Assembly (NCBI GenBank): GCA_021828245.1
Contig: JAKASC010000113.1
Span: 1-7,580, forward strand
Reading direction: 5' to 3'
DNA length: 7,580 nucleotides
Source: Acidobacteriota bacterium
Lineage (GTDB): Bacteria; Acidobacteriota; Terriglobia; UBA7540
A model generated the notes under the pieces. That model saw only the letters and a list, made by a program, of their open reading frames with translations. It was not told the DNA's origin and did not search any database. Numbering within the stretch: position 1 is the first letter of the stretch; every line of letters starts with the position of its first letter. The translations under genes and the position numbers were made by a program. Below, one piece after another: positions 1 through 5,969 of the stretch.

Positions 1-1131
1 GCTGTTGCCTGTCCGGCCAGCGATCGGAACGAGCGCAAGGAAGGAAAGCCCCGCAAAGATGAGCCCCGCCGCGAATTTCACTGGTGTCGAAGGGCCGCGC
101 TTGCCCAGCCGCACCCAGAGCCAGGCGAACACGGGCGCGAGCAGAATGATGAAGAGCGGCTCTTCGGACTGAAACCACCCAGCGGGAAAGCCGCCGAAGA
201 GGCTGCGGTTGGTATTCCGCTCCGCAAACAGGTTGAGGGTAGAACCCATTTGCTGGAAAATCGACCAGAAAAGACTCGAGGCCAGAAAGAACGCGAAGAC
301 CGCATACAGTCTCCTGCGCTCAACCCGCGTCCAATGGCGTGAAGCGAACAGCCAGCCAAACATCACGATCACCACCAGGGCCAACCCGATGGCGAACGCC
401 CGCGAAACACTCTGCGCCGAAACTTTCACCCATCCGTCTCTTACCATCGCGGCGCAGGAAGCGACGGCCAGCAGAAAAATCCCAAGCGCGGTCGCGAGCT
501 TGCGAGCGGCCTGACCTCTTCCTTGTGGTCGAAGACCGATGCCTTCCAGGTGCTTCCAGCCAGCCACGTATTGAATCACCCCAAGAGTCATTCCGATGCC
601 GGCGAGTCCAAAGCCATAGTGCCAATTGATCTCTTCGCCCAGATAGCTGCACCCGAGCGGCGCCAGGAAGGCGCCCATGTTAATCCCCATGTAAAAAATC
701 GAGAAGCCCGCGTCGCGCCGTACGTCGCCAGCAGGATAGAGCTGCCCTACCATCGTGCTCACGTTGGGTTTCAGCAAAGCGGTGCCAGTGATAATCAGCC
801 CAAGACCCGGATAAAACGTCTTGAGGCTTGGAATCGCCAGGCAGTAGTGGCCGCTGGCGATAATCATCCCGCCGTAAAGAACCGATTTGCGCTGCCCGAG
901 CACGCGGTCCGCGATCCATCCGCCCGGCAAGGCGCCGAGATAAACGAGAGCGACGTAGATCCCGAAAATCGCTCCGGCTTTTGGAATGGGAAACCCGAGG
1001 CCGCGCTGGGACACCGGAGCGGTCATGAACAGAATCAGTAGCGCCGCCATCCCGTAGTAACTGAAGCGCTCCCAGAACTCGGTCAGGAAAAGCGTGGCCA
1101 ACCCGCGAGGATGTCCAAAAAAGGCACGCAT
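1..1131 (-). CDS. POT-family proton-dependent oligopeptide transporter, partial (C-terminus outside window)
   Basis: This frame is open from an ATG at 1131 to the left edge, giving 377 codons with no stop, so the C-terminal part lies outside. Members of the family are usually around 450-550 residues. It is an inner-membrane MFS carrier that should import di- and tripeptides with protons. Seen in the sequence: the family signature EFWERFSYYG (E18, E21 and R22, the ExxER proton-coupling motif); an MFS loop motif GGWIADRVLGQRK at about residues 71-83; LLKPNVSTM with a conserved lysine at 121; FYMGINMGAFLAP at about 146-158; and the second POT signature FWSIFQQMGST at 288-298, followed by LFAERNTNR. 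Many hydrophobic segments fit a 12-14 helix carrier. No strong Shine-Dalgarno precedes the ATG, but no better in-frame start was seen. It lies 57 bases after thiO in the same direction. Family assignment is firm; the exact peptide substrate is not known from sequence. Confidence 0.92.
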   Translation of the reverse strand, partial: MRAFFGHPRGLATLFLTEFWERFSYYGMAALLILFMTAPVSQRGLGFPIPKAGAIFGIYVALVYLGALPGGWIADRVLGQRKSVLYGGMIIASGHYCLAIPSLKTFYPGLGLIITGTALLKPNVSTMVGQLYPAGDVRRDAGFSIFYMGINMGAFLAPLGCSYLGEEINWHYGFGLAGIGMTLGVIQYVAGWKHLEGIGLRPQGRGQAARKLATALGIFLLAVASCAAMVRDGWVKVSAQSVSRAFAIGLALVVIVMFGWLFASRHWTRVERRRLYAVFAFFLASSLFWSIFQQMGSTLNLFAERNTNRSLFGGFPAGWFQSEEPLFIILLAPVFAWLWVRLGKRGPSTPVKFAAGLIFAGLSFLALVPIAGRTGNS

Positions 1132-1166
1132 GAAGAAACACAAAGCCCGGAAGCAACCTTTGGCTG

Positions 1167-1186
1167 AAAGAGCCCGTTCGCTCTTT
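1167..1186 (-). terminator. Hairpin just after the thiO stop (possible weak terminator or attenuator)
   Basis: A perfect 7-bp stem, AAAGAGC against GCTCTTT, encloses a 6-base loop. It begins two bases after the thiO stop codon on the minus strand. The 3' arm ends in TTT, but the T run is part of the stem and CAGCC follows, so it lacks the free T tract of a strong intrinsic terminator. It may partly uncouple thiO from the transporter downstream, or stabilise the thiO message end. Confidence 0.35.
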
Positions 1187-1188
1187 CG

Positions 1189-2358
1189 TCATCCTGTTTC
1201 CTGGGCTGGCTGCAAAGACTGAAAGCGCAGCGGAGAATAGGTCTTCAAGGGGTGGGAAGTCTTGCCCTGGAGGATTAGGTCGGTAACGATCTGCGCGGTC
1301 ACTGGGGCAAGCAGAATACCATTGCGAAAATGTCCGGTGGCGAATGCCAGGTTACCCCATGGGCCGTAGCCCAGGATGGGGAGATGGTCGGGCGTGTCGG
1401 GTCGCAGTCCTGCCCAGGCGCGCCGGAAGCGCAATTCGGTAACGCCCGGTGCAAGCCGCCGCGCCCGCTCTAAAATCGAGAGCACGCCACCGGCGGTCAC
1501 GGCCTTGTCGTAACCCGCGTATTCCATGGTGCTTCCCGCAACCAACCTGCCTCCTGCGCGCGGAACACAATAGAAATGGCCGGCGCGCACGATATGCGGG
1601 AATCCGGCAGCTCCATCGAACTCGACCATCTGACCCCGGCACGGCTGAACGGGCAACGGCAGGTTCAACGACGCGGCGATGTCGGATGACCACGCGCCGG
1701 CCGCCAGCACAAAATGACTGGCCGAATACCTGATCGGCGCAGAGCGAGATCCGCTGATGATTTCGATGCTTTCCACGCGACCGCCGTTCGTCTCGAAACC
1801 CGCGACCTCGTTCTGGGTGTGAAAGATGACTCCCAACTTTCGGCAGGCTTGGCGCAAGGCAGTAACTAGCAACTCGTTGTTGAGCCAGTGATCGCCGGCG
1901 AGAAATATCCCGCCAAGAACTTGTGGGGAGATTTGCGGCAACCGCCGGCGCACCTCTTCACCACTGAGCTTTTCCACCGGCAGGCCGGCGCGCGTCTGAC
2001 CGCAGTAGATCCGCTCGAGATCTTTCGCCTCCGCTTCGTCCAGGGCGACGAGCAGCGCGCCGTCGCGGTGAAAGTCTACGGTTTGCCCCGCCAACTCCTC
2101 AACCTCCTTGACAAATCGCGGATAGAGGTCCCGGCTCGCGGCGCAAAGCGTGAAGAACCCGTCGGGTTCCACGGTTTCTCCCTGCGGCGCAATCATTCCC
2201 GCAGCGGCACTGCTGGCCTCCGCTCCGGGTTCACCGCGGTCGAACACCCTGACCGGCACTTTTCGCTGCGCCAGCCGCAGCGCAATCGCGCACCCGATCA
2301 GCCCACCACCTACCACGATAACGTCACTGCCTGAACCGGCTGTGCTTATTGAGGGCAT
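1189..2358 (-). CDS. thiO: Glycine oxidase ThiO (FAD-dependent)
   Basis: ThiO oxidises glycine with O2 to iminoglycine (dehydroglycine), which feeds the thiazole branch of thiamine synthesis; it is a cytoplasmic flavoprotein. The 389-residue product belongs to the DAO/GlpO FAD-oxidoreductase family. Visible features: an N-terminal Rossmann dinucleotide-binding loop, VVGGGLIGCAIA, at about 15-26; the EASSAAAGMIAPQGE segment at 47-61 typical of ThiO; CRGQM at 240-244; AGSTMEYAGYD at 274-284; and a C-terminal WAGLRPDTPDHLPILG (315-330) followed by GHFRNGILLAP (342-352). R319 and R345 fit the substrate-side arginines of Bacillus ThiO. I chose the ATG at 2358 because the Rossmann fold then starts near residue 12, as in relatives. 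A TTG at 2448 would add 30 residues of no obvious character. The Shine-Dalgarno is weak. No other thi gene is in the window. Its neighbour downstream is a peptide transporter. Confidence 0.92.
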   Translation of the reverse strand: MPSISTAGSGSDVIVVGGGLIGCAIALRLAQRKVPVRVFDRGEPGAEASSAAAGMIAPQGETVEPDGFFTLCAASRDLYPRFVKEVEELAGQTVDFHRDGALLVALDEAEAKDLERIYCGQTRAGLPVEKLSGEEVRRRLPQISPQVLGGIFLAGDHWLNNELLVTALRQACRKLGVIFHTQNEVAGFETNGGRVESIEIISGSRSAPIRYSASHFVLAAGAWSSDIAASLNLPLPVQPCRGQMVEFDGAAGFPHIVRAGHFYCVPRAGGRLVAGSTMEYAGYDKAVTAGGVLSILERARRLAPGVTELRFRRAWAGLRPDTPDHLPILGYGPWGNLAFATGHFRNGILLAPVTAQIVTDLILQGKTSHPLKTYSPLRFQSLQPAQETG

Positions 2359-2593
2359 CCAGTAAAGTTTAACTCGAAAACTGGCCGGCGTGCGAGATTC
2401 CAGCCTACCGATCTCCGCCAAGCCCTCGCTTTCCCAACCCGTTAGCAAACCTTACTACGGTTTGGCAGCATCACATGAGCGTTGGCCGCTCAGGGCGTAA
2501 CAAAGGGTTTGCGCGGCCATTTGTGGCGGCACCGGGTCGGCTCGACATCAAACTCATCCATTTCACGCGCGATAGAACTTCGAGAACGGGAAG

Positions 2594-2641
2594 TTGTGAA
2601 GTATTATGGTAGTGAGGAGTTTTGCGGCACGGCCTTCACAA
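2594..2641. repeat. Inverted repeat TTGTGAAG ... CTTCACAA upstream of htrA
   Basis: Two perfectly complementary 8-base arms, 2594-2601 and 2634-2641, are separated by 32 bases and end about 86 bases before the htrA start. A TATTAT element directly follows the left arm. The arms could be two operator half-sites about four helical turns apart, or the base of a stem in the leader RNA. Which of these applies cannot be told from sequence. Confidence 0.4.
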
Positions 2642-2713
2642 TTGTAACCTCCGGGCTGGAAGAAAATGTTGCAGGTTTTTGAGCAAGCTTCTGGGCGCTC
2701 TTATCGAATTTGA

Positions 2714-2720
2714 AGAGGAG
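2714..2720 (+). promoter_or_regulatory. Ribosome binding site of htrA
   Basis: AGAGGAG lies 7 bases before the ATG at 2728. This is a strong Shine-Dalgarno at ideal spacing and fixes that ATG as the start, in preference to the in-frame TTG at 2710, which has no such site before it. Confidence 0.85.
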
Positions 2721-2727
2721 ATCTTTT

Positions 2728-4242
2728 ATGCGTCGCTTCAACAAACAGTTTTTACGTGAGAATCTGCTCGGCCTGAGCCTGACCTGCATCGGCGTACTTC
2801 TGCTGGCCGCCTCCGCGATCCTGCACTTCGATCACAGTACGAGCCGGTTTGTGTTGGCCGATGGCGCCGGCCTGGACGGGGCGGACATCCAGTCACTCGC
2901 CATGCAAAACAGGGCTTACGAGCGCATCGCGGACTCCATCAAACCCGCGATTGTGAGCATTCAGACAACGCAAGTCATTAAGACGCAGCAGTCGCCGTTC
3001 TTTAACGATCCTCTCTTTCGCCAGTTCTTCGGGAATATGTTTCCGAACGTTCCACAACAACAAAAATTGCACGCGCTGGGCAGCGGAGTCATCGTTTCGC
3101 CCGACGGCTACATCATCACCAACAACCACGTCATCCGCCACGCCACGGACATCCAGGTGCAACTGCTTGACAAACGAGTATTCAAGGGCAAAGTCGTGGG
3201 TGCCGACCCGATGTCTGACATCGCCGTGGTGAAGATCAACGCTCATGATTTGCCTACGGCTCCTTTTGGCAATTCTTCGACGCTCAAAGTGGGCGACATC
3301 GTCATGGCGTTTGGCAATCCGTTCGGGTTGGATTTCACGGTGACCAAGGGCATTGTCAGCGCGTTGGGCCGCACGAATCCGGACATTGAGCATTACCAGA
3401 ATTTCATTCAGACTGACGCCGCCATCAATCCCGGCAACTCAGGCGGCGCACTGGTGAACATCCACGGCCAAGTCATCGGAATCAACACCGCAATCGTAAG
3501 CAATGAATCGGGGCCCGGTGGCCAGGGAGGGTTCATCGGCATTGGCTTCGCCATCCCGTCGAACACCGTCAAGCACGTGATGAACGACCTCATCAAGACC
3601 GGCAAGGTGGCCCGTGGCTACATGGGGATTCGAATCAGCAACCTCAGCCCAGGGCTGGCCAAGCAATTTGACGTGCCGGACATGAACGGCGCACTGGTGC
3701 AAAGCGTGGAACCCAGCTCACCCGCGGCCAAGGCAGGCTTCAAGGCTGGAGACGTGATTCGGACTTTGAACGGCCAGAAGGTTACCTCGGCCGACAGTTT
3801 GCGTTACAACGTTGCTTCCATGAATCCGGGCACGCAAGTGGGTGTCGGCGTCCTGAGAAATGGCAAGCCGCTCACGCTGCATCTGACCCTGGGTACGCTG
3901 CCTTCCAATATTGCGCAGCTTGGACCGGGCGGCCCCAGTCAGACTCCAAGAGCTAGCGCGCTCTATGGAGTCTCCGTGCAGAACCTGACGCCGGACATTC
4001 GCAGTCAGTTGAACCTGCCGGAGGGCGCGCGCGGCGTCGTCGTTACAGGCGTCAGCCAGGATAGCCCCGCCGCTGGGACGCTGACGCAGGGTGATGTCAT
4101 TGAAGACATCAACCGCCAGCCCGTCGCCAACGTCAGCGACTTCAACCGTCTTGCCGCCGAGGCTAAGGGCCAGACGCTGCTTCGCGTGCTCCGTCAGGGT
4201 TACCCGATGTTTGTGGTGATCTCGCCGGGCGGCGGAGAATAA
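2728..4242 (+). CDS. htrA: HtrA/DegP (Do)-family periplasmic serine protease
   Basis: A 504-residue envelope protease/chaperone that degrades or holds misfolded exported proteins. In order: a hydrophobic N-terminal segment at about 13-32, which is either a signal peptide (possible cut after ASA, residue 30) or a membrane anchor; a leading region to about 60; a trypsin-like domain at about 60-290; PDZ1 at about 297-390, starting GYMGI; a Gly/Pro-rich linker at about 392-410; and PDZ2 at about 411-500. The triad is intact: His134 (TNNHVI), Asp164 (SDIAVVKI) and Ser238 (PGNSGGAL). The loop rich in F and Q at 88-113 (PFFNDPLFRQFFGNMF) matches the LA loop of Do proteases. Length fits two-PDZ DegP/DegQ/MucD types; which of these it corresponds to cannot be settled. 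It has its own leader and strong RBS and is divergent from thiO and convergent with the TPR gene, so it is probably monocistronic. Envelope-stress control is expected from the family but not proven here. Confidence 0.95.
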   Translation: MRRFNKQFLRENLLGLSLTCIGVLLLAASAILHFDHSTSRFVLADGAGLDGADIQSLAMQNRAYERIADSIKPAIVSIQTTQVIKTQQSPFFNDPLFRQFFGNMFPNVPQQQKLHALGSGVIVSPDGYIITNNHVIRHATDIQVQLLDKRVFKGKVVGADPMSDIAVVKINAHDLPTAPFGNSSTLKVGDIVMAFGNPFGLDFTVTKGIVSALGRTNPDIEHYQNFIQTDAAINPGNSGGALVNIHGQVIGINTAIVSNESGPGGQGGFIGIGFAIPSNTVKHVMNDLIKTGKVARGYMGIRISNLSPGLAKQFDVPDMNGALVQSVEPSSPAAKAGFKAGDVIRTLNGQKVTSADSLRYNVASMNPGTQVGVGVLRNGKPLTLHLTLGTLPSNIAQLGPGGPSQTPRASALYGVSVQNLTPDIRSQLNLPEGARGVVVTGVSQDSPAAGTLTQGDVIEDINRQPVANVSDFNRLAAEAKGQTLLRVLRQGYPMFVVISPGGGE

Positions 4243-4277
4243 GGCTGGGTTGCGTATGAGCACAAGTCAGCCCAGCA

Positions 4278-4328
4278 AACCACCCCTTATCTTCCCCTCT
4301 TTGCAAAGGAGGGGAACGAGGGTTGGTT
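4278..4328. repeat. 51-base imperfect palindrome, REP/MITE-like hairpin
   Basis: The outer arms AACCACCC and GGGTTGGTT pair with one bulge. The inner arms TTCCCCTCTTT and AAAGGAGGGGAA pair with one bulged base around a tiny loop at 4302-4303. The whole can fold into a long hairpin in either strand. C-rich/G-rich palindromes of this kind (CCCCTC...GCAAAG...GAGGGG) are, from memory, scattered as intergenic repeats in many bacterial genomes. It lies 36 bases after the htrA stop and has no T tract, so it may protect mRNA 3' ends or end transcription imperfectly. Copy number in this genome is unknown. Confidence 0.6.
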
Positions 4329-4444
4329 GAGCTTCATTCCCAAAAGCCCGCACTTAGAACAGTGAAGGAGGAGTGGAGCCGCAAGGCGGCAGCGTGGTTG
4401 GGAACCTGTCCCGAGCCGAGAGGCTAGGGCACCCTGGAGAAACA

Positions 4445-4460
4445 GCGTGGACGTTCACGC
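4445..4460 (-). terminator. Possible terminator hairpin after the TPR gene
   Basis: On the minus strand, GCGTG and CACGC form a 5-bp stem with a 6-base loop, beginning 21 bases after the TPR gene stop and followed by TGTTTCT. The stem is short and the T tract imperfect, so this is a weak candidate for the end of the phosphoesterase-TPR transcript. Confidence 0.3.
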
Positions 4461-4481
4461 CCGCGGACAAAGATCGCTGAG

Positions 4482-5969
4482 TTATTTCCGAGCTTGATAA
4501 ATGCGAGCGAGGTTTGTCCGGATGGTCTCGTAGACGGGACCCTCCGGAAGTCCGCCGGTTTCGTGGATGTGCAGTGATTGTTCACACAGCGCCTCGGCTT
4601 CTGCAAAGCGTTCGCTCACGGCGCTTATGGCGGCCAGATTATTTAAGGCCACAGCAACGTAAGCGGTCGCTGAAGTGCCCGAGCTTAGCGCCGTCGCTAC
4701 GGAGCACTGGAACAGTCGAGCAGCCTGCTCCGGGCGCCCGAGTGCCTCGTAGATGCGTCCCAGATTGTTCATTGCGGCCGCCACGGCGAGACCCTGTGCT
4801 CCTTGCACGGGCGCTTCAAGCGCCAAAATGCCCTCATAGAGCGCTTCTGCCTCCCGGAATTTCTCTTGCTCGATGCACTGCTCCGCCATTTCGGCGAGAT
4901 TTCGCGCCGCCGGCAGATTGGCAAGTTGGCCGGGAAGGCCGTGAACGGCCAGGAACTGGAACGCTCCAGCCATCTTCTCAGGCTGCGGACCCGGAGCCTC
5001 GGCAGCAGCGACCGGGACCGCATCCCCGGATAGACTTTCAAGCTTGCCCGCCGCAAGCACATCCTCTCGTGCGGCGGCTGGAGGCCTTTCTGATGCTCCT
5101 TCACGAACGCCAGCGGCTTTGCGATAAAGTGCGTCTGCGTCGGCCCGTTTTCCAGCGGCTTCCATCGTTCGGGCGAGGCGACTCCAATCCTCCGCTAATT
5201 GAGGATGCTCAGCGCCGAGTGACCCCTCATCGGCGTCGATCAGCCGCTCGATCAGTGGCCTGGCTTCGACGAACCGTTCTCGCGCCTCGTAAACTCCCGC
5301 GAGGTTGCTGAGAATTGCGGCAACTTCCGGATGAGCAGGGCCGAGCACCTTTTCCTTCATCTCAAGCGCCTTTTTCAGCAGGCTTTCGGCTTCCGCCATC
5401 TTTCCCTGCGCGCAGCAGATGACGCCCATATTGTTCAGCGCCGTGGCCGCTGGCAGGTCTTTCGATGCCCTTTGCCACAATCGCAATGCGCGCTGGGAAA
5501 CTTCCAAAGCCTCGGCGAGTTGCCCCCGGGCCTTAAGCACCAGCGCAAGATTACTGAAGCTCGCGGCGAGCGCGGGGTCTTCGGTGCCGTTGTTGCGTTC
5601 CTCAATCTCAAGCGCCTTCCGGCAGTGAGCTTCAGCCGCCTCAAAGTTCTCCTGCGCGGCATAAAGCGCAGCGAGGTTGTGGTGCGTGTGCGCCACCGAA
5701 ACGGCCTGTGCCCCAAAAGCCTCTTCTCCATCACTCAGAGCCTGAAGAAGCAGCGGCTCCGCCTCGGAGTATTTTCCTTGCGCGCGGCAGGCTTCGCCCA
5801 GATCGTTCAGCGTCGCCACGCGGTGGCTGCCGCCGAGAAGCTTCGATTCTTCGAGGGCGGCGCGAAATTCGCGCTCGGCGCGCGCATAGTCCGCCTGGGC
5901 GTAGGCGTGGGCGCCCGCCTGCGTGTGCTGGCGCCAGCGGCCTTCGCGCGATTCGCCTTCTGTATTCAT
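4482..5969 (-). CDS. Tetratricopeptide repeat (TPR) protein, kinesin-light-chain-like repeats
   Basis: This 495-residue protein is almost entirely helical repeats, so it should act as a protein-binding scaffold; its partner is unknown. No signal peptide or membrane segment is visible, so it is probably cytoplasmic. Repeats fall at about residues 14-45, 50-84, 92-126, 134-168, 174-208, 216-250 and 258-290, then 353-387, 397-430, 440-470 and a partial one to the end. Many show the N-L-A/G ... Y ... A-E ... A-L pattern (for example THHNLAALYAAQENFEAAEA). The 42-residue spacing of the middle repeats matches the TPR_12/kinesin light chain type. An Ala/Pro-rich, repeat-free linker at about 291-335 divides the protein into seven plus three to four repeats. 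The ATG at 5969 overlaps the stop of the upstream phosphoesterase gene (ATGA) and has no Shine-Dalgarno of its own, indicating translational coupling. Fold is certain; function is not recognised. Confidence 0.9.
   Translation of the reverse strand: MNTEGESREGRWRQHTQAGAHAYAQADYARAEREFRAALEESKLLGGSHRVATLNDLGEACRAQGKYSEAEPLLLQALSDGEEAFGAQAVSVAHTHHNLAALYAAQENFEAAEAHCRKALEIEERNNGTEDPALAASFSNLALVLKARGQLAEALEVSQRALRLWQRASKDLPAATALNNMGVICCAQGKMAEAESLLKKALEMKEKVLGPAHPEVAAILSNLAGVYEARERFVEARPLIERLIDADEGSLGAEHPQLAEDWSRLARTMEAAGKRADADALYRKAAGVREGASERPPAAAREDVLAAGKLESLSGDAVPVAAAEAPGPQPEKMAGAFQFLAVHGLPGQLANLPAARNLAEMAEQCIEQEKFREAEALYEGILALEAPVQGAQGLAVAAAMNNLGRIYEALGRPEQAARLFQCSVATALSSGTSATAYVAVALNNLAAISAVSERFAEAEALCEQSLHIHETGGLPEGPVYETIRTNLARIYQARK
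5966..5969 (-). promoter_or_regulatory. ATGA stop-start overlap (translational coupling)
   Basis: The TGA ending the phosphoesterase gene (5968-5966) shares bases with the ATG of the TPR gene (5969-5967). No purine-rich ribosome site is seen in the preceding bases, so TPR translation probably depends on ribosomes finishing the upstream gene. This supports a two-gene operon and the chosen TPR start. Confidence 0.8.

Larger units (their letters stand above)
2359..2727. promoter_or_regulatory. Divergent thiO-htrA intergenic region
   Basis: These 369 bases separate two divergent genes and must hold promoters for both. I see no convincing coding region: a 66-codon plus-strand reading frame (2482-2682) has no recognisable domain and a poor start. 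No TPP riboswitch core (CUGAGA ... ACCUGAUC) was found on the thiO side. On the htrA side there is an 8-bp inverted repeat (2594-2601 and 2634-2641), and a TATTAT box (2602-2607) that could be a -10 but has only a poor -35 match (TTCGAG, 2579-2584). A GAACTT at 2575-2580 resembles an envelope-stress sigma-E -35, but no good matching -10 follows. Promoter positions are therefore unresolved. Confidence 0.5.
4243..4481. other. Hairpin-rich spacer between convergent genes
   Basis: These 239 bases lie between the htrA stop and the TPR gene stop and show no coding region. Several inverted repeats are packed in: a 6-bp pair GCTGGG/CCCAGC (4244-4249 and 4271-4276), a 51-base palindrome (4278-4328), then small stems at 4378-4390 (GCCGC/GCGGC), 4396-4406 (GGTT/AACC), 4414-4425 (AGCC/GGCT with a GAGA loop), 4426-4435 (AGGG/CCCT) and 4445-4460. 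It probably serves as transcription end for both genes. It could also be inserted repeat DNA or encode a small structured RNA. Confidence 0.55.

Noticed and set aside
680..1192. 170-codon minus-strand reading frame over the transporter
   Set aside because: It is in another frame of the same strand as the POT gene; its product is rich in Arg/Ser with no motif, while the other frame carries clear POT signatures.
2378..2448. Upstream TTG start adding 30 residues to ThiO
   Set aside because: The added residues have no homology-like character, and the Rossmann loop is normally within the first 10-20 residues of ThiO; an AAGG lies too close to the TTG to serve well.
2359..2480. Possible TPP riboswitch ahead of thiO
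   Set aside because: Neither the CUGAGA nor the ACCUGAUC-like core of the THI element was found on the minus strand.
2482..2682. 66-codon plus-strand reading frame upstream of htrA
   Set aside because: It starts at a TTG with no ribosome site, has no recognisable domain, and overlaps the likely htrA promoter and the inverted repeat.
4514..5311. 265-codon plus-strand reading frame antisense to the TPR gene
   Set aside because: Low-complexity Arg/Pro-rich product with no domain; the minus strand has regular TPR repeats.
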